DNA from: an uncultured Ruminococcus sp.
Lineage (GTDB): Bacteria; Bacillota; Clostridia; Oscillospirales; Ruminococcaceae
Direction: 5' to 3'
Assembly: GCA_900553335.1 (NCBI GenBank)
Contig: USCU01000064.1
Location: 1-6,824, forward strand
Length of the DNA stretch: 6,824 nt
Every line of letters starts with the position of its first letter. Position 1 is the stretch's first letter. A program made the translations under genes and the position numbers. Of the stretch, positions 1 to 5,536 are shown piece by piece. The notes under the pieces were generated by a model. That model was not told the DNA's origin and made no database searches. It worked only from the letters and a program-made list of their open reading frames with translations.

Positions 1-261
1 AGAGAATACTGCCTTATAAAAAATAGCGACGTGTGCCTTGTTCAAATTGAAGTCGGTGCGCTTATGGTCGGCAGGATTTCAAATAACGAAATGTTTACTG
101 CAAGTGTTGTAAAAGGCGATGAAAAAGGCTGTTTTGAATTTGGCGGCTCAACGATCGTTTTACTTCTCGACAGTAAAACAGATGTGCGTTCCGAGTTCTT
201 GGAAAATACTGAGCTTGGTCTTGAAACACTTATAAAGCAGGGCGAAGCAATTTCATATTAA
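1..261 (+). CDS. psd: Phosphatidylserine decarboxylase, C-terminal 86 residues (5' end outside the window)
   Basis: The enzyme converts phosphatidylserine to phosphatidylethanolamine at the inner face of the membrane, using a pyruvoyl group made by self-cleavage of the proenzyme. Seen: frame 1 is open from the first base, reading REYCLIKNSD and then VCLVQIEVGALMVG, a family-typical strand ending in the conserved VGA-x-x-VG. A FEFGGST motif follows at residues 45-51 of the visible part. Known: cleavage falls between the Gly and Ser of the (L/G)GST motif, so Ser50 here should become the pyruvoyl residue of the short alpha chain. The GGST variant is common in clostridial type II enzymes. The tail after the motif (35 residues) has a normal length and ends at TAA. 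A GTG at 31 could be taken as a start, but homology continues upstream, so the gene is simply cut by the window edge. The pullulanase gene begins 18 bases downstream on the same strand. Confidence 0.9.
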   Translation, partial: REYCLIKNSDVCLVQIEVGALMVGRISNNEMFTASVVKGDEKGCFEFGGSTIVLLLDSKTDVRSEFLENTELGLETLIKQGEAISY

Positions 262-279
262 CTAACAGGAGAGCTTTTC

Positions 280-2232
280 ATGGAAGTAATATCAAATTTT
301 GAGGAATTTGACAAGTACAATACATATTACGGCAACGACCTCGGCGCTGTTATAGACGGGGACGTAACCCGATTCAAGGTATGGAGTCCATGCTCTTATT
401 GTGTGTTTATTAATCTTTACGCAGACGGCGAAGGACAAAACCTTATAGAAACGCTCCCAATGAGAAGAATCGAAAACGGCGTCTGGTACATCGAATTCAC
501 CCGAAATTTGGACGGCTGTTTTTACACCTACACCTACGAGTACGATATGAAGCGTTTCGAGGGAATAGACGTCTATGCAAAAGCTTGCGGAGTAAACGGC
601 ATAAGAGGCGCTGTAGTCGATCTCTCTACAACCAATCCTGAAGGCTGGGAGAACCACAAGCGTCCGGCACTCTCTTCGCATACTGACGCTGTTATTTACG
701 AAACCCACATCAGAGATTTCTCAATTGATCCATCAAGCGGAGTAAGCGAACAAAATCGAGGTAAATATTTGGCGTTTACTGAAAAAGGAACAAAATGCAA
801 AAACTCATACACTTGTCTATCACACCTTAAAGCTTTAGGTGTTACACACGTTCAGCTTCTTCCAATATATGACTTTTGTACGGTTGATGAGGCGCACCCC
901 GAAAAGAAGCAATACAACTGGGGATATGATCCGAAAAACTTTAACTGTCCTGAGGGATCCTATTCAACCGATCCATACGATCCTAAATGCAGAATAAGAG
1001 AGCTTAAGCAACTCATCATGGCTCTCCATGAGGCAGGAATCGGCGTCATTATGGACGTCGTTTACAATCATACTTATCACACTGAAGATTCGCCTTTTCA
1101 CCTCGCTCAGCCGTATTACTACCACCGTACTAAGATGGGGAAATTTACAAACGGCTCAGGCTGCGGAAACGAAACCGCAAGCAACCATGCAATGATGCAA
1201 AAATTCATAGTCGATTCGGTTTTATACTGGGCAAGTGAATACAAACTCGATGGCTTCAGATTTGATCTTATGGGACTTATTGATATTGATACTGTAAATC
1301 TTATCAGAGATAAGCTCAACGACATAAATCCGCAGATTTTAATGTACGGTGAAGGCTGGACAGGCGGAGAAAGCGCTCTTAACGCTACAAAGCTCTCCTA
1401 TAAGTTCAACAGTTACAGCTTCGGACGTGTCGGTCTTTTTAACGACAATCTTCGTGATGCAGTTAAGGGTAGCACTTTTGATTCTTACAATAAGGGCTAT
1501 GTCAGCGGTAATTTCTATGAAACAACCATTGTAAAGCGTGGACTTGTAGGCTCTGTTCCTCATCATCAGATCGACGGGTATCAGGAGGCTTGCTGGGCAT
1601 ATGAACCAACACAAGCAATAAACTATGTTGAAGCACACGATAATCTAACACTTTGGGATAAGTTGTCTATTAGTGCCAAACACGATTTTTCCGAACCTCA
1701 GCGTCAGGATATGGATAAGCTTTCAGCGGCAATTATCTTCTTTTCACAGGGAATCCCATTTATCCAGCTAGGTCAGGACTTTTTAAGAAGTAAGCCTAAG
1801 CTTTTGACTGATGATGAAGCGACTGATAACGAAGACAATGCTTTTGAATGGGACAGCTACAACAAACCTGATTTCACTAACAGCATAAAATGGGAAAGAA
1901 AGAACACATACAAAAGCATTTACAATTACTATCGCTCTCTTATTAAATTTAGACGTACCCATTCACTTTTCAGGCTTTCGTCTAAATCAGAGATAGAACG
2001 AAAAATTTCCTTTCCGGATTCAGGCGACTTTAACATTATCATAGAACGGTTGTCTGACGAAAACGAAACGCTTTTTTTGGTTATAAATCCATATACTGAA
2101 CAAAGACAGGTGCAAATCGGCGGAACTTTTAAGATTATTTTTGACAAGGATGGAAACGAGCAGTACGAACAGCTTTATGAACGCTTTACTGCTGAACCAT
2201 TAAGCGCAGTTGTTTTAAAGAAAACGAACTAA
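280..2232 (+). CDS. pulA: Type I pullulanase (GH13_14), intracellular debranching enzyme
   Basis: It hydrolyses alpha-1,6 branch points of pullulan, glycogen and branched maltodextrins. Seen, in order: an N-terminal CBM48-like beta domain (about residues 20-115, with RFKVWSP), then the catalytic barrel. The type I pullulanase signature YNWGYDP is at 212-218. GH13 regions are DVVYNH (259-264), DGFRFDLMG (324-332; nucleophile Asp329, Arg327), YGEGW (356-360; acid/base Glu358) and VEAHDN (450-455; His453, stabiliser Asp454). GIPFIQLGQDFLRSK (491-505) and a small C-terminal beta domain complete it, so every catalytic residue is present. There is no signal peptide, no CBM41 and no anchor, so it should be cytoplasmic. 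At 650 residues it sits at the compact end of the family (the Bacillus subtilis AmyX type is about 720). Start: ATG at 280 follows AGGAGAG (267-273) by 6 bases. It lies 18 bases after psd with no terminator between, so co-transcription is likely. A terminator follows at 2246. Confidence 0.95.
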   Translation: MEVISNFEEFDKYNTYYGNDLGAVIDGDVTRFKVWSPCSYCVFINLYADGEGQNLIETLPMRRIENGVWYIEFTRNLDGCFYTYTYEYDMKRFEGIDVYAKACGVNGIRGAVVDLSTTNPEGWENHKRPALSSHTDAVIYETHIRDFSIDPSSGVSEQNRGKYLAFTEKGTKCKNSYTCLSHLKALGVTHVQLLPIYDFCTVDEAHPEKKQYNWGYDPKNFNCPEGSYSTDPYDPKCRIRELKQLIMALHEAGIGVIMDVVYNHTYHTEDSPFHLAQPYYYHRTKMGKFTNGSGCGNETASNHAMMQKFIVDSVLYWASEYKLDGFRFDLMGLIDIDTVNLIRDKLNDINPQILMYGEGWTGGESALNATKLSYKFNSYSFGRVGLFNDNLRDAVKGSTFDSYNKGYVSGNFYETTIVKRGLVGSVPHHQIDGYQEACWAYEPTQAINYVEAHDNLTLWDKLSISAKHDFSEPQRQDMDKLSAAIIFFSQGIPFIQLGQDFLRSKPKLLTDDEATDNEDNAFEWDSYNKPDFTNSIKWERKNTYKSIYNYYRSLIKFRRTHSLFRLSSKSEIERKISFPDSGDFNIIIERLSDENETLFLVINPYTEQRQVQIGGTFKIIFDKDGNEQYEQLYERFTAEPLSAVVLKKTN

Positions 2233-2245
2233 ATAATATACTTTC

Positions 2246-2273
2246 GAGCGGAGCAAGTTCTCCGCTCTTTTTT
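2246..2273 (+). terminator. Rho-independent terminator of the psd-pulA unit
   Basis: A perfect 8-bp GC-rich stem (GAGCGGAG at 2246-2253 with CTCCGCTC at 2260-2267) with a 6-base loop is followed directly by six T. It begins 13 bases after the pulA stop codon. Confidence 0.93.
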
Positions 2274-2277
2274 ATAT

Positions 2278-2311
2278 AAAAAAAGAAGACGGCTTTTAAA
2301 CCGTCTTCTTT
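2278..2311 (-). terminator. Rho-independent terminator of the surface-protein gene
   Basis: Read on the minus strand, an 11-bp stem (2301-2311 with 2282-2292) and an 8-base loop run into a T-rich stretch (A-run 2278-2284 on the plus strand). It lies 34 bases after the stop codon of the minus-strand gene. It sits back to back with the pulA terminator, separating the two convergent genes. Confidence 0.9.
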
Positions 2312-2345
2312 ATCAGTGAATACTTACATTTATTTGGATAAGAAA

Positions 2346-4661
2346 TTACTTTCTTCTCTTCTTAATTGCAACTACGCCTGCAAGACCTGCAGCCATGAAG
2401 ATTGAAAGACCTACTGCTGCCTGAGCGCCTGTGTTAGGTGTGTTACCACCATTATTGCTGCCAGCTGTTGTAGGAGCAGCTGTTGTAGGAGCTGCTGTTG
2501 TAGGAGCTGCTGTTGTAGGAGCCGCTGTAGGATCATCATTACCAGTTGTCGGCTTAGGTGCATTTGTTGGGTCTGTAGCAGGTGCGTCTGTTGGATCTGT
2601 AACAGGTGCGTCTGTTGGATTTGTTACATCTGTTGGATCTGTTTCATCTGTTGGATCTGTTGGGATCTCGTTTGTGTAAACGATAGCTGTAGCAGCTACA
2701 CCATATGAAAGTGTTGCAAAATCCATATTTGTGAACTCATACTCTGTGAATGCAGGAGCATATGTTCCCTCTTCAGCTGCAACTACCTTGAATGAACCAA
2801 GTGTAATAGTTGTACCAGGCTCAATTGTATCAGCTACTGAAGCAAAACCATTCAAGAAGAGTGTAGACTCTGTCCAAGCAACCATTTCTGTAGGATCTGT
2901 CCATCCGAGAGCTGCCTTTGCATTTGCGTCAACTACGAATGACTCAGGAACATATGAGAGTCCCTCTGGGAGATCCATTCTCATCTGTAATGTACCAAGG
3001 TTCTGGTTTGGAGTAACAGCAACTGTGTAAGTTACTTCTGAACCAGGAAGTGCATATGTCTTATCAGGTGTGATAGATACTGTAACGTCGCAAGGCTCTG
3101 TTGTTGGCTCTGTTGTTGGCTCTGGCTCTGTTGTGTCAGGCTCTCCTGCAAGTCCTGAAACTGTGAATGTTACAGAAATTGTATCTGCTGCATAGAATGC
3201 ATCAGCATCGATAGGAGAATCAGCCTTTGTTTCACCATATGTGTTGTAAATTTCAAGTCTTGAATGATCGTTATCCTTTTCAAGGTTACCGAAAACTACC
3301 TTTGAAGCATCAAACTCAAATTCTTCTCCGTCAATCTCGATCTTATCAAGTGTTGCTGTCATATTAGGATAATTTACAACTGTGTCAAGGAAGTCGATAA
3401 CAAATACTCCGAGAGAATCTATCTCATATCCTGTGTTTCCTGCATTATCAGGAATGGTTGATACATCAACTGTAAGTGTATACTGACCATCGCCTTTAAT
3501 AACTGTTCCGAATGCAGGATCCTTAAATACACTTGGTGTGAAGTCAGACTTTGCAATACCTAAACAAGCATTAATTGCGATATCTGAAGGAGTTGTTGGC
3601 TGTGGATCTGTAGGCTGTGGGTCTGTTGGCTGTGGATCTGTAGGCTGTGGCTCTGTTGTGTCAGGCTCTGCTGCAGGGCCAACCATAAGCTTAATACCTA
3701 CTGAATCGCTTGCTGAACCAACAAGTGTAGCAGTCTTTCCGTCTGCTGTAACTGTGTAAACTACAGCAGCTTTACCCTCATCGTTCCAAATATTTGCCAT
3801 ACCATTAGCATTAGCTGTTGATGTTGTAAGAGACTTACCAACTTCAAATGTGTACTTATCGTTTACAACGATAGTGTTCACTGTAACTGTTACATCTCCG
3901 CTGTCAACGCTTATGAATCCAAGGTTTGTAAGTCCTGTTGCAGCCATGCCTGTTGTCTTAGCTGAGTAGTCACCGCTGTCAGCAACAGCTACTGAACCCT
4001 TGAATGAAGTCCAGCCTGTTTTCTGGTTTTCAAATGTAACTGTGTTGTTTCCGCCGCCTGTTACTGTGAAGTTGTACTCGATTGAATCGATTGCTTCTTC
4101 TGTAGGCTCAACAACAACTGGCTCTGTTGTGTCAGGCTCTGTTGTGTCTGGCTCTGTTGTCGGAGCTTCAGCGTAAACGCCCTTAAGTGTGATACCAGCT
4201 GTAGCTAACGGGTCGTTACCATACTCTTTACCGGCTGCGTCTACGAATGCAACTGCAAGGAAGTTAAATCCTGTTGTAATAGCTGCACCCTTGTAACCAA
4301 CTGTATAAGTACCTGCCTTTGAACAGTCAACTGCCGGACAAGCTGCGTCTGCAGCTGCAGAATAATTCCAGTTGCTGTGCTTATTTCCAATATCCTGGAA
4401 AATCAAGTATGCTTGAAGACCAGCATTGTCGTTAGCAATGTCGAATGAAATGTAAAATTCTTCTGCGCCCTCTAATACTTCAGTTCCGGGATTCCAGTTC
4501 TGAATAACCTTAAACTGAGCACCTTCGAGCTTTCCTGATCCATTTAACCAATCAGCCTCGATTGGATCAGCAGCAGAAGCTGTTGATAATGATGCAAGTG
4601 CAACTGTTGAAATAGAAACAACTGCTGCAAGAGCACCTGCTAAAATTCTTTTTAGCTTCAT
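2346..4661 (-). CDS. Secreted multidomain surface protein with Thr/Pro/Asp linkers and sortase-type tail; function unknown
   Basis: I do not recognise a named family. Seen in order (771 residues): a signal peptide 1-30 (KLKR, hydrophobic core, probable cut after ASA at 28-30); domain 1, about 32-165; linker TTEPDTTEP (168-176) and neighbours; domain 2, about 190-328; linker with four QPTDP-type units (about 333-357); domain 3, about 358-505; linker 507-523; domain 4, about 524-663; a long Thr/Pro/Asp/Ala stalk, 665-735 (PTDPTD and TAAP repeats); TPNTG at 741-745, a hydrophobic helix and a KKRRK tail. The end matches a sortase cell-wall sorting signal with a non-LPxTG motif. All four domains look beta-rich. 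Domain 4 (TPDKTYALPGSEVTYTV, LPEGLSYVP) resembles DUF11- or cohesin-like folds, not firmly. Domains 1 and 3 share a jelly-roll look and could bind carbohydrate, which is inference. No catalytic motif or dockerin was seen. Start: AAGGAGG at 4669-4675 lies 7 bases before the ATG. The gene stands alone, with its own promoter and terminator. Confidence 0.88.
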   Translation of the reverse strand: MKLKRILAGALAAVVSISTVALASLSTASAADPIEADWLNGSGKLEGAQFKVIQNWNPGTEVLEGAEEFYISFDIANDNAGLQAYLIFQDIGNKHSNWNYSAAADAACPAVDCSKAGTYTVGYKGAAITTGFNFLAVAFVDAAGKEYGNDPLATAGITLKGVYAEAPTTEPDTTEPDTTEPVVVEPTEEAIDSIEYNFTVTGGGNNTVTFENQKTGWTSFKGSVAVADSGDYSAKTTGMAATGLTNLGFISVDSGDVTVTVNTIVVNDKYTFEVGKSLTTSTANANGMANIWNDEGKAAVVYTVTADGKTATLVGSASDSVGIKLMVGPAAEPDTTEPQPTDPQPTDPQPTDPQPTTPSDIAINACLGIAKSDFTPSVFKDPAFGTVIKGDGQYTLTVDVSTIPDNAGNTGYEIDSLGVFVIDFLDTVVNYPNMTATLDKIEIDGEEFEFDASKVVFGNLEKDNDHSRLEIYNTYGETKADSPIDADAFYAADTISVTFTVSGLAGEPDTTEPEPTTEPTTEPCDVTVSITPDKTYALPGSEVTYTVAVTPNQNLGTLQMRMDLPEGLSYVPESFVVDANAKAALGWTDPTEMVAWTESTLFLNGFASVADTIEPGTTITLGSFKVVAAEEGTYAPAFTEYEFTNMDFATLSYGVAATAIVYTNEIPTDPTDETDPTDVTNPTDAPVTDPTDAPATDPTNAPKPTTGNDDPTAAPTTAAPTTAAPTTAAPTTAGSNNGGNTPNTGAQAAVGLSIFMAAGLAGVVAIKKRRK
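2464..2531. repeat. 15-bp tandem repeat coding the TAAPT stalk
   Basis: Four near-identical 15-bp units (2464-2478, 2479-2493, 2494-2508, 2509-2523) plus a partial fifth, differing mainly at the last base (A/T/T/C). On the minus strand they encode the APTTA repeats just before the sorting motif. Because the unit is a multiple of three, copy-number change would alter stalk length without a frameshift. Confidence 0.9.
3124..3144. repeat. 21-bp exact linker repeat, copy 1 (domain 3/4 junction)
   Basis: Starts GGCTCTGTTGTG and ends TCAGGCTCT on the plus strand. It codes the EPDTTEP linker on the minus strand. The same 21 bases recur at 3649-3669 and 4120-4140, each at a domain boundary of the surface protein. 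Confidence 0.9.
3598..3657. repeat. 15-bp tandem repeat coding the QPTDP linker
   Basis: Four units (3598-3612, 3613-3627, 3628-3642, 3643-3657) of the form GGCTGTGG-N-TCTGT-W encode QPTDP repeats between domains 2 and 3. Units 1 and 3 are identical; the others differ at one or two bases. Confidence 0.9.
3649..3669. repeat. 21-bp exact linker repeat, copy 2 (domain 2/3 junction)
   Basis: Identical over 21 bases to 3124-3144 and 4120-4140. It overlaps the last 15-bp QPTDP unit and codes EPDTTEP. Confidence 0.9.
4120..4140. repeat. 21-bp exact linker repeat, copy 3 (domain 1/2 junction)
   Basis: Identical over 21 bases to 3124-3144 and 3649-3669. It is followed by a further near-copy (from 4141) giving TTEPDTTEPDTTEP in the protein. 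Confidence 0.9.
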
Positions 4662-4717
4662 TAAAATTCCTCCTTAAAAAAGTTTAAATGTAAGTATATC
4701 GATTATGATACAGCATT

Positions 4718-4746
4718 ATAATAGCACACCTCTCATCAAAATTCAA
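4718..4746 (-). promoter_or_regulatory. Probable sigma-A promoter of the surface-protein gene
   Basis: On the minus strand TTGAAT (4746-4741), a 17-base spacer and TATTAT (4723-4718) form a good match to consensus. A perfect TATAAT (4720-4715) overlaps the same site but leaves a 20-base spacer. A/T tracts, including nine T in a row at 4758-4766 on the plus strand, lie directly upstream and could act as an UP element. The predicted 5' leader is about 50 bases and ends in the strong AAGGAGG site at 4669-4675. This fits high expression of a surface protein. Confidence 0.65.
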
Positions 4747-4757
4747 GTCATTTTCAA

Positions 4758-4972
4758 TTTTTTTTTAATTTTAATTCTTTTTCGTGATTTTGGGCAAAAA
4801 TTCGTACTCGTAATTATGCAACTTGTACATATCAAAAAATTTAGTTTGGAAACAATAGGCACAAACTGCTCAAAATTAGGAATAACCGGAAACAAGGCTT
4901 AACCGCCGCCAAACAAAAAATCTGCCAATAGCATACTTTACAAAGGCGAACTGTCTGCATTAAGACTTAAAA
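4758..4972. other. Gene-free AT-rich spacer, nothing assigned
   Basis: Upstream of the surface-protein promoter there is a T-rich block (4758-4790), then ordinary AT-rich sequence. I see no credible gene, tRNA or terminator. A 65-codon open frame on the plus strand (4705-4902) lacks a ribosome binding site and runs through the promoter, so it is not called. Confidence 0.6.
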
Positions 4973-5089
4973 CCGAAAAGGTTTTGAGCGAACGAATTTA
5001 TGCGAAACCTTTTTCGGAGAGGAGGGGTAGCGGCGTGAGTGCACTCTGATTTTCAAAAAAATCGGAGTAAACGATACATAGCTCACCCC
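4973..5089. other. Highly foldable intergenic segment (candidate structured RNA or palindromic repeat)
   Basis: Two strong structures lie side by side. One pairs CCGAAAAGGTTT (4973-4984) with AAACCTTTTTCGG (5005-5017), with one bulged base. The other is nested: an outer stem GGGGTAGC (5024-5031) with GCTCACCCC (5081-5089, one bulge) encloses an 11-bp stem, ACTCTGATTTT (5043-5053) with AAAATCGGAGT (5058-5068, one G-U pair) and a 4-base loop. A competing small hairpin (AAAACC 4969-4974 with GGTTTT 4980-4985) is mutually exclusive with the first stem. There is no clear promoter or U-tract for it on either strand. It matches no RNA family I recognise, and an interspersed genomic repeat is the main alternative. 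Confidence 0.5.
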
Positions 5090-5093
5090 GACG

Positions 5094-5126
5094 TTGAGCT
5101 TGTGACAGGACTCAAACCTGCGACCT
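5094..5126 (-). pseudogene. 3' fragment of a tRNA-Thr-like gene (T-arm and acceptor end only)
   Basis: Bases 5096-5126 match the 3' end of the intact tRNA-Thr gene (5197-5227) at 29 of 31 positions. The match covers the variable loop, T-arm and 3' acceptor strand, then stops abruptly at 5127. Anticodon and D arms are missing. The T-loop reads TTTGAGT instead of TTCGAGT, so the invariant C56 is lost, and the tail reads CAA instead of CCA. It cannot make a tRNA. It could be a decayed tandem copy or an attachment-site scar. Confidence 0.8.
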
Positions 5127-5161
5127 TTGCTGTCAGAAATACGAATTCGTAATTCGCCTAG

Positions 5162-5190
5162 AAAAAAACGCCACTAATATTTTTGTGGCG
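5162..5190 (-). terminator. Rho-independent terminator after tRNA-Thr
   Basis: On the minus strand a perfect 6-bp stem (CGCCAC at 5190-5185 with GTGGCG at 5174-5169) and a 10-base A/T loop are followed by seven T (5168-5162). It starts 4 bases after the encoded CCA of the tRNA. Confidence 0.9.
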
Positions 5191-5194
5191 CCGC

Positions 5195-5270
5195 TGGAGC
5201 TTGTGACGGGACTCGAACCTGCGACCTGCTCATTACGAATGAGCTGCACTACCAACTGTGCTACACAAGC
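5195..5270 (-). tRNA. tRNA-Thr, anticodon CGU, with encoded CCA
   Basis: The cloverleaf was read by eye on the minus strand: acceptor GCTTGTG/CACAAGC (5270-5264 with 5205-5199), D stem GCAC/GTGC around AGTTGGTA, anticodon stem GCTCA/TGAGC with loop TTCGTAA (anticodon CGT, decoding ACG), variable loop AGGTC, T-loop TTCGAGT, discriminator T at 5198 and CCA at 5197-5195. Total length is 76 bases. One oddity: the T-stem GCAGG/CCCGT has an A-C mismatch at its middle pair plus a terminal G-U. All other stems are fully paired. It sits between a consensus promoter (5451-5479) with a long hairpin-rich leader and an adjacent terminator, so it appears to be a single-tRNA transcription unit. Confidence 0.93.
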
Positions 5271-5288
5271 ATATAAAAATTCAACTTC

Positions 5289-5432
5289 ATTATTCAATAA
5301 GGGGCATAGCCCCGTCATTTAATAATCAATTAGGGCGTTAGCCCTTAGGGTTTCAGCGGAGAATTACATTCTCCCGCTGAAAAACCAAATGGAACCCGCC
5401 ACTCTGAATTGGAGCAATGCTCCAATTCAGAG
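5289..5432 (-). other. Cluster of four strong hairpins in the leader upstream of tRNA-Thr
   Basis: In minus-strand transcript order: (1) a perfect 14-bp stem with 3-base loop (5419-5432 with 5402-5415); (2) a long stem pairing 5369-5386 with 5349-5363, with a bulged G and two extra A-U bases; (3) AGGGC/GCCCT with loop 5337-5340 (5332-5345); (4) GGGGC-TAT-GCCCC (5301-5313), extended by A/T pairs to 5289-5326 with one bulge and one mismatch. None is followed by a proper U-tract, so they are not typical terminators. This fills the gene-free stretch between tRNA-Thr and the next terminator. It may be a structured leader or small RNA, or a cluster of mobile palindromes. Confidence 0.75.
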
Positions 5433-5450
5433 CAGGGAAACATTATTGAT

Positions 5451-5479
5451 ATTATAATATAAGAAGTCTGTTTTGTCAA
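5451..5479 (-). promoter_or_regulatory. Perfect-consensus sigma-A promoter for the tRNA-Thr unit
   Basis: On the minus strand TTGACA (5479-5474), a spacer of exactly 17 bases and TATAAT (5456-5451) match the vegetative consensus at all 12 positions. Transcription should begin near 5444 and run through the hairpin cluster into tRNA-Thr, ending at the 5162-5190 terminator. The leader before the tRNA would be about 175 bases, long for a single tRNA. Confidence 0.88.
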
Positions 5480-5503
5480 TCAGTTTGCCGCAAAATTTTA
5501 AAT

Positions 5504-5530
5504 AAAAAAGGAGGCAAAAGCCTTGCCTCC
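5504..5530 (-). terminator. Rho-independent terminator of the GT-C glycosyltransferase gene
   Basis: On the minus strand a perfect 8-bp stem (GGAGGCAA at 5530-5523 with TTGCCTCC at 5517-5510) and a 5-base loop are followed by six T (5509-5504). It begins 6 bases after the stop codon at 5537-5539. Confidence 0.93.
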
Positions 5531-5536
5531 ACAGTT

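Noticed and set aside
31..261. A complete 76-residue protein starting at GTG 31
   Set aside because: The frame is open to base 1 and family resemblance continues upstream, so this is the tail of psd, not a small gene.
2431..2679. A plus-strand open frame rich in VVGAA and SVG repeats
   Set aside because: It is the complement of the Thr/Pro repeat stalk of the minus-strand surface gene; the low complexity comes from those repeats.
3000..3093. Firm cohesin assignment for domain 4 of the surface protein
   Set aside because: The TPDKTYALPGSEVTYTV and LPEGLSYVP features also fit DUF11-type and other beta-sandwich domains. By eye they do not separate these, so only a resemblance is stated.
2464..3669. 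Short regular repeats considered as a CRISPR array
   Set aside because: They are contiguous or in-frame linker repeats inside a coding gene, without unique spacers of constant length.
4705..4902. A 65-codon plus-strand open frame
   Set aside because: It runs through the promoter and A/T tracts of the surface-protein gene, has no ribosome binding site and its composition does not look protein-like.
5133..5318. A 61-codon minus-strand open frame reading QLVVQLIRNEQVAGSSPVTSS
   Set aside because: It is the translation of the tRNA-Thr gene and its flanks. This type of peptide is a known spurious product of tRNA genes, and there is no ribosome binding site.
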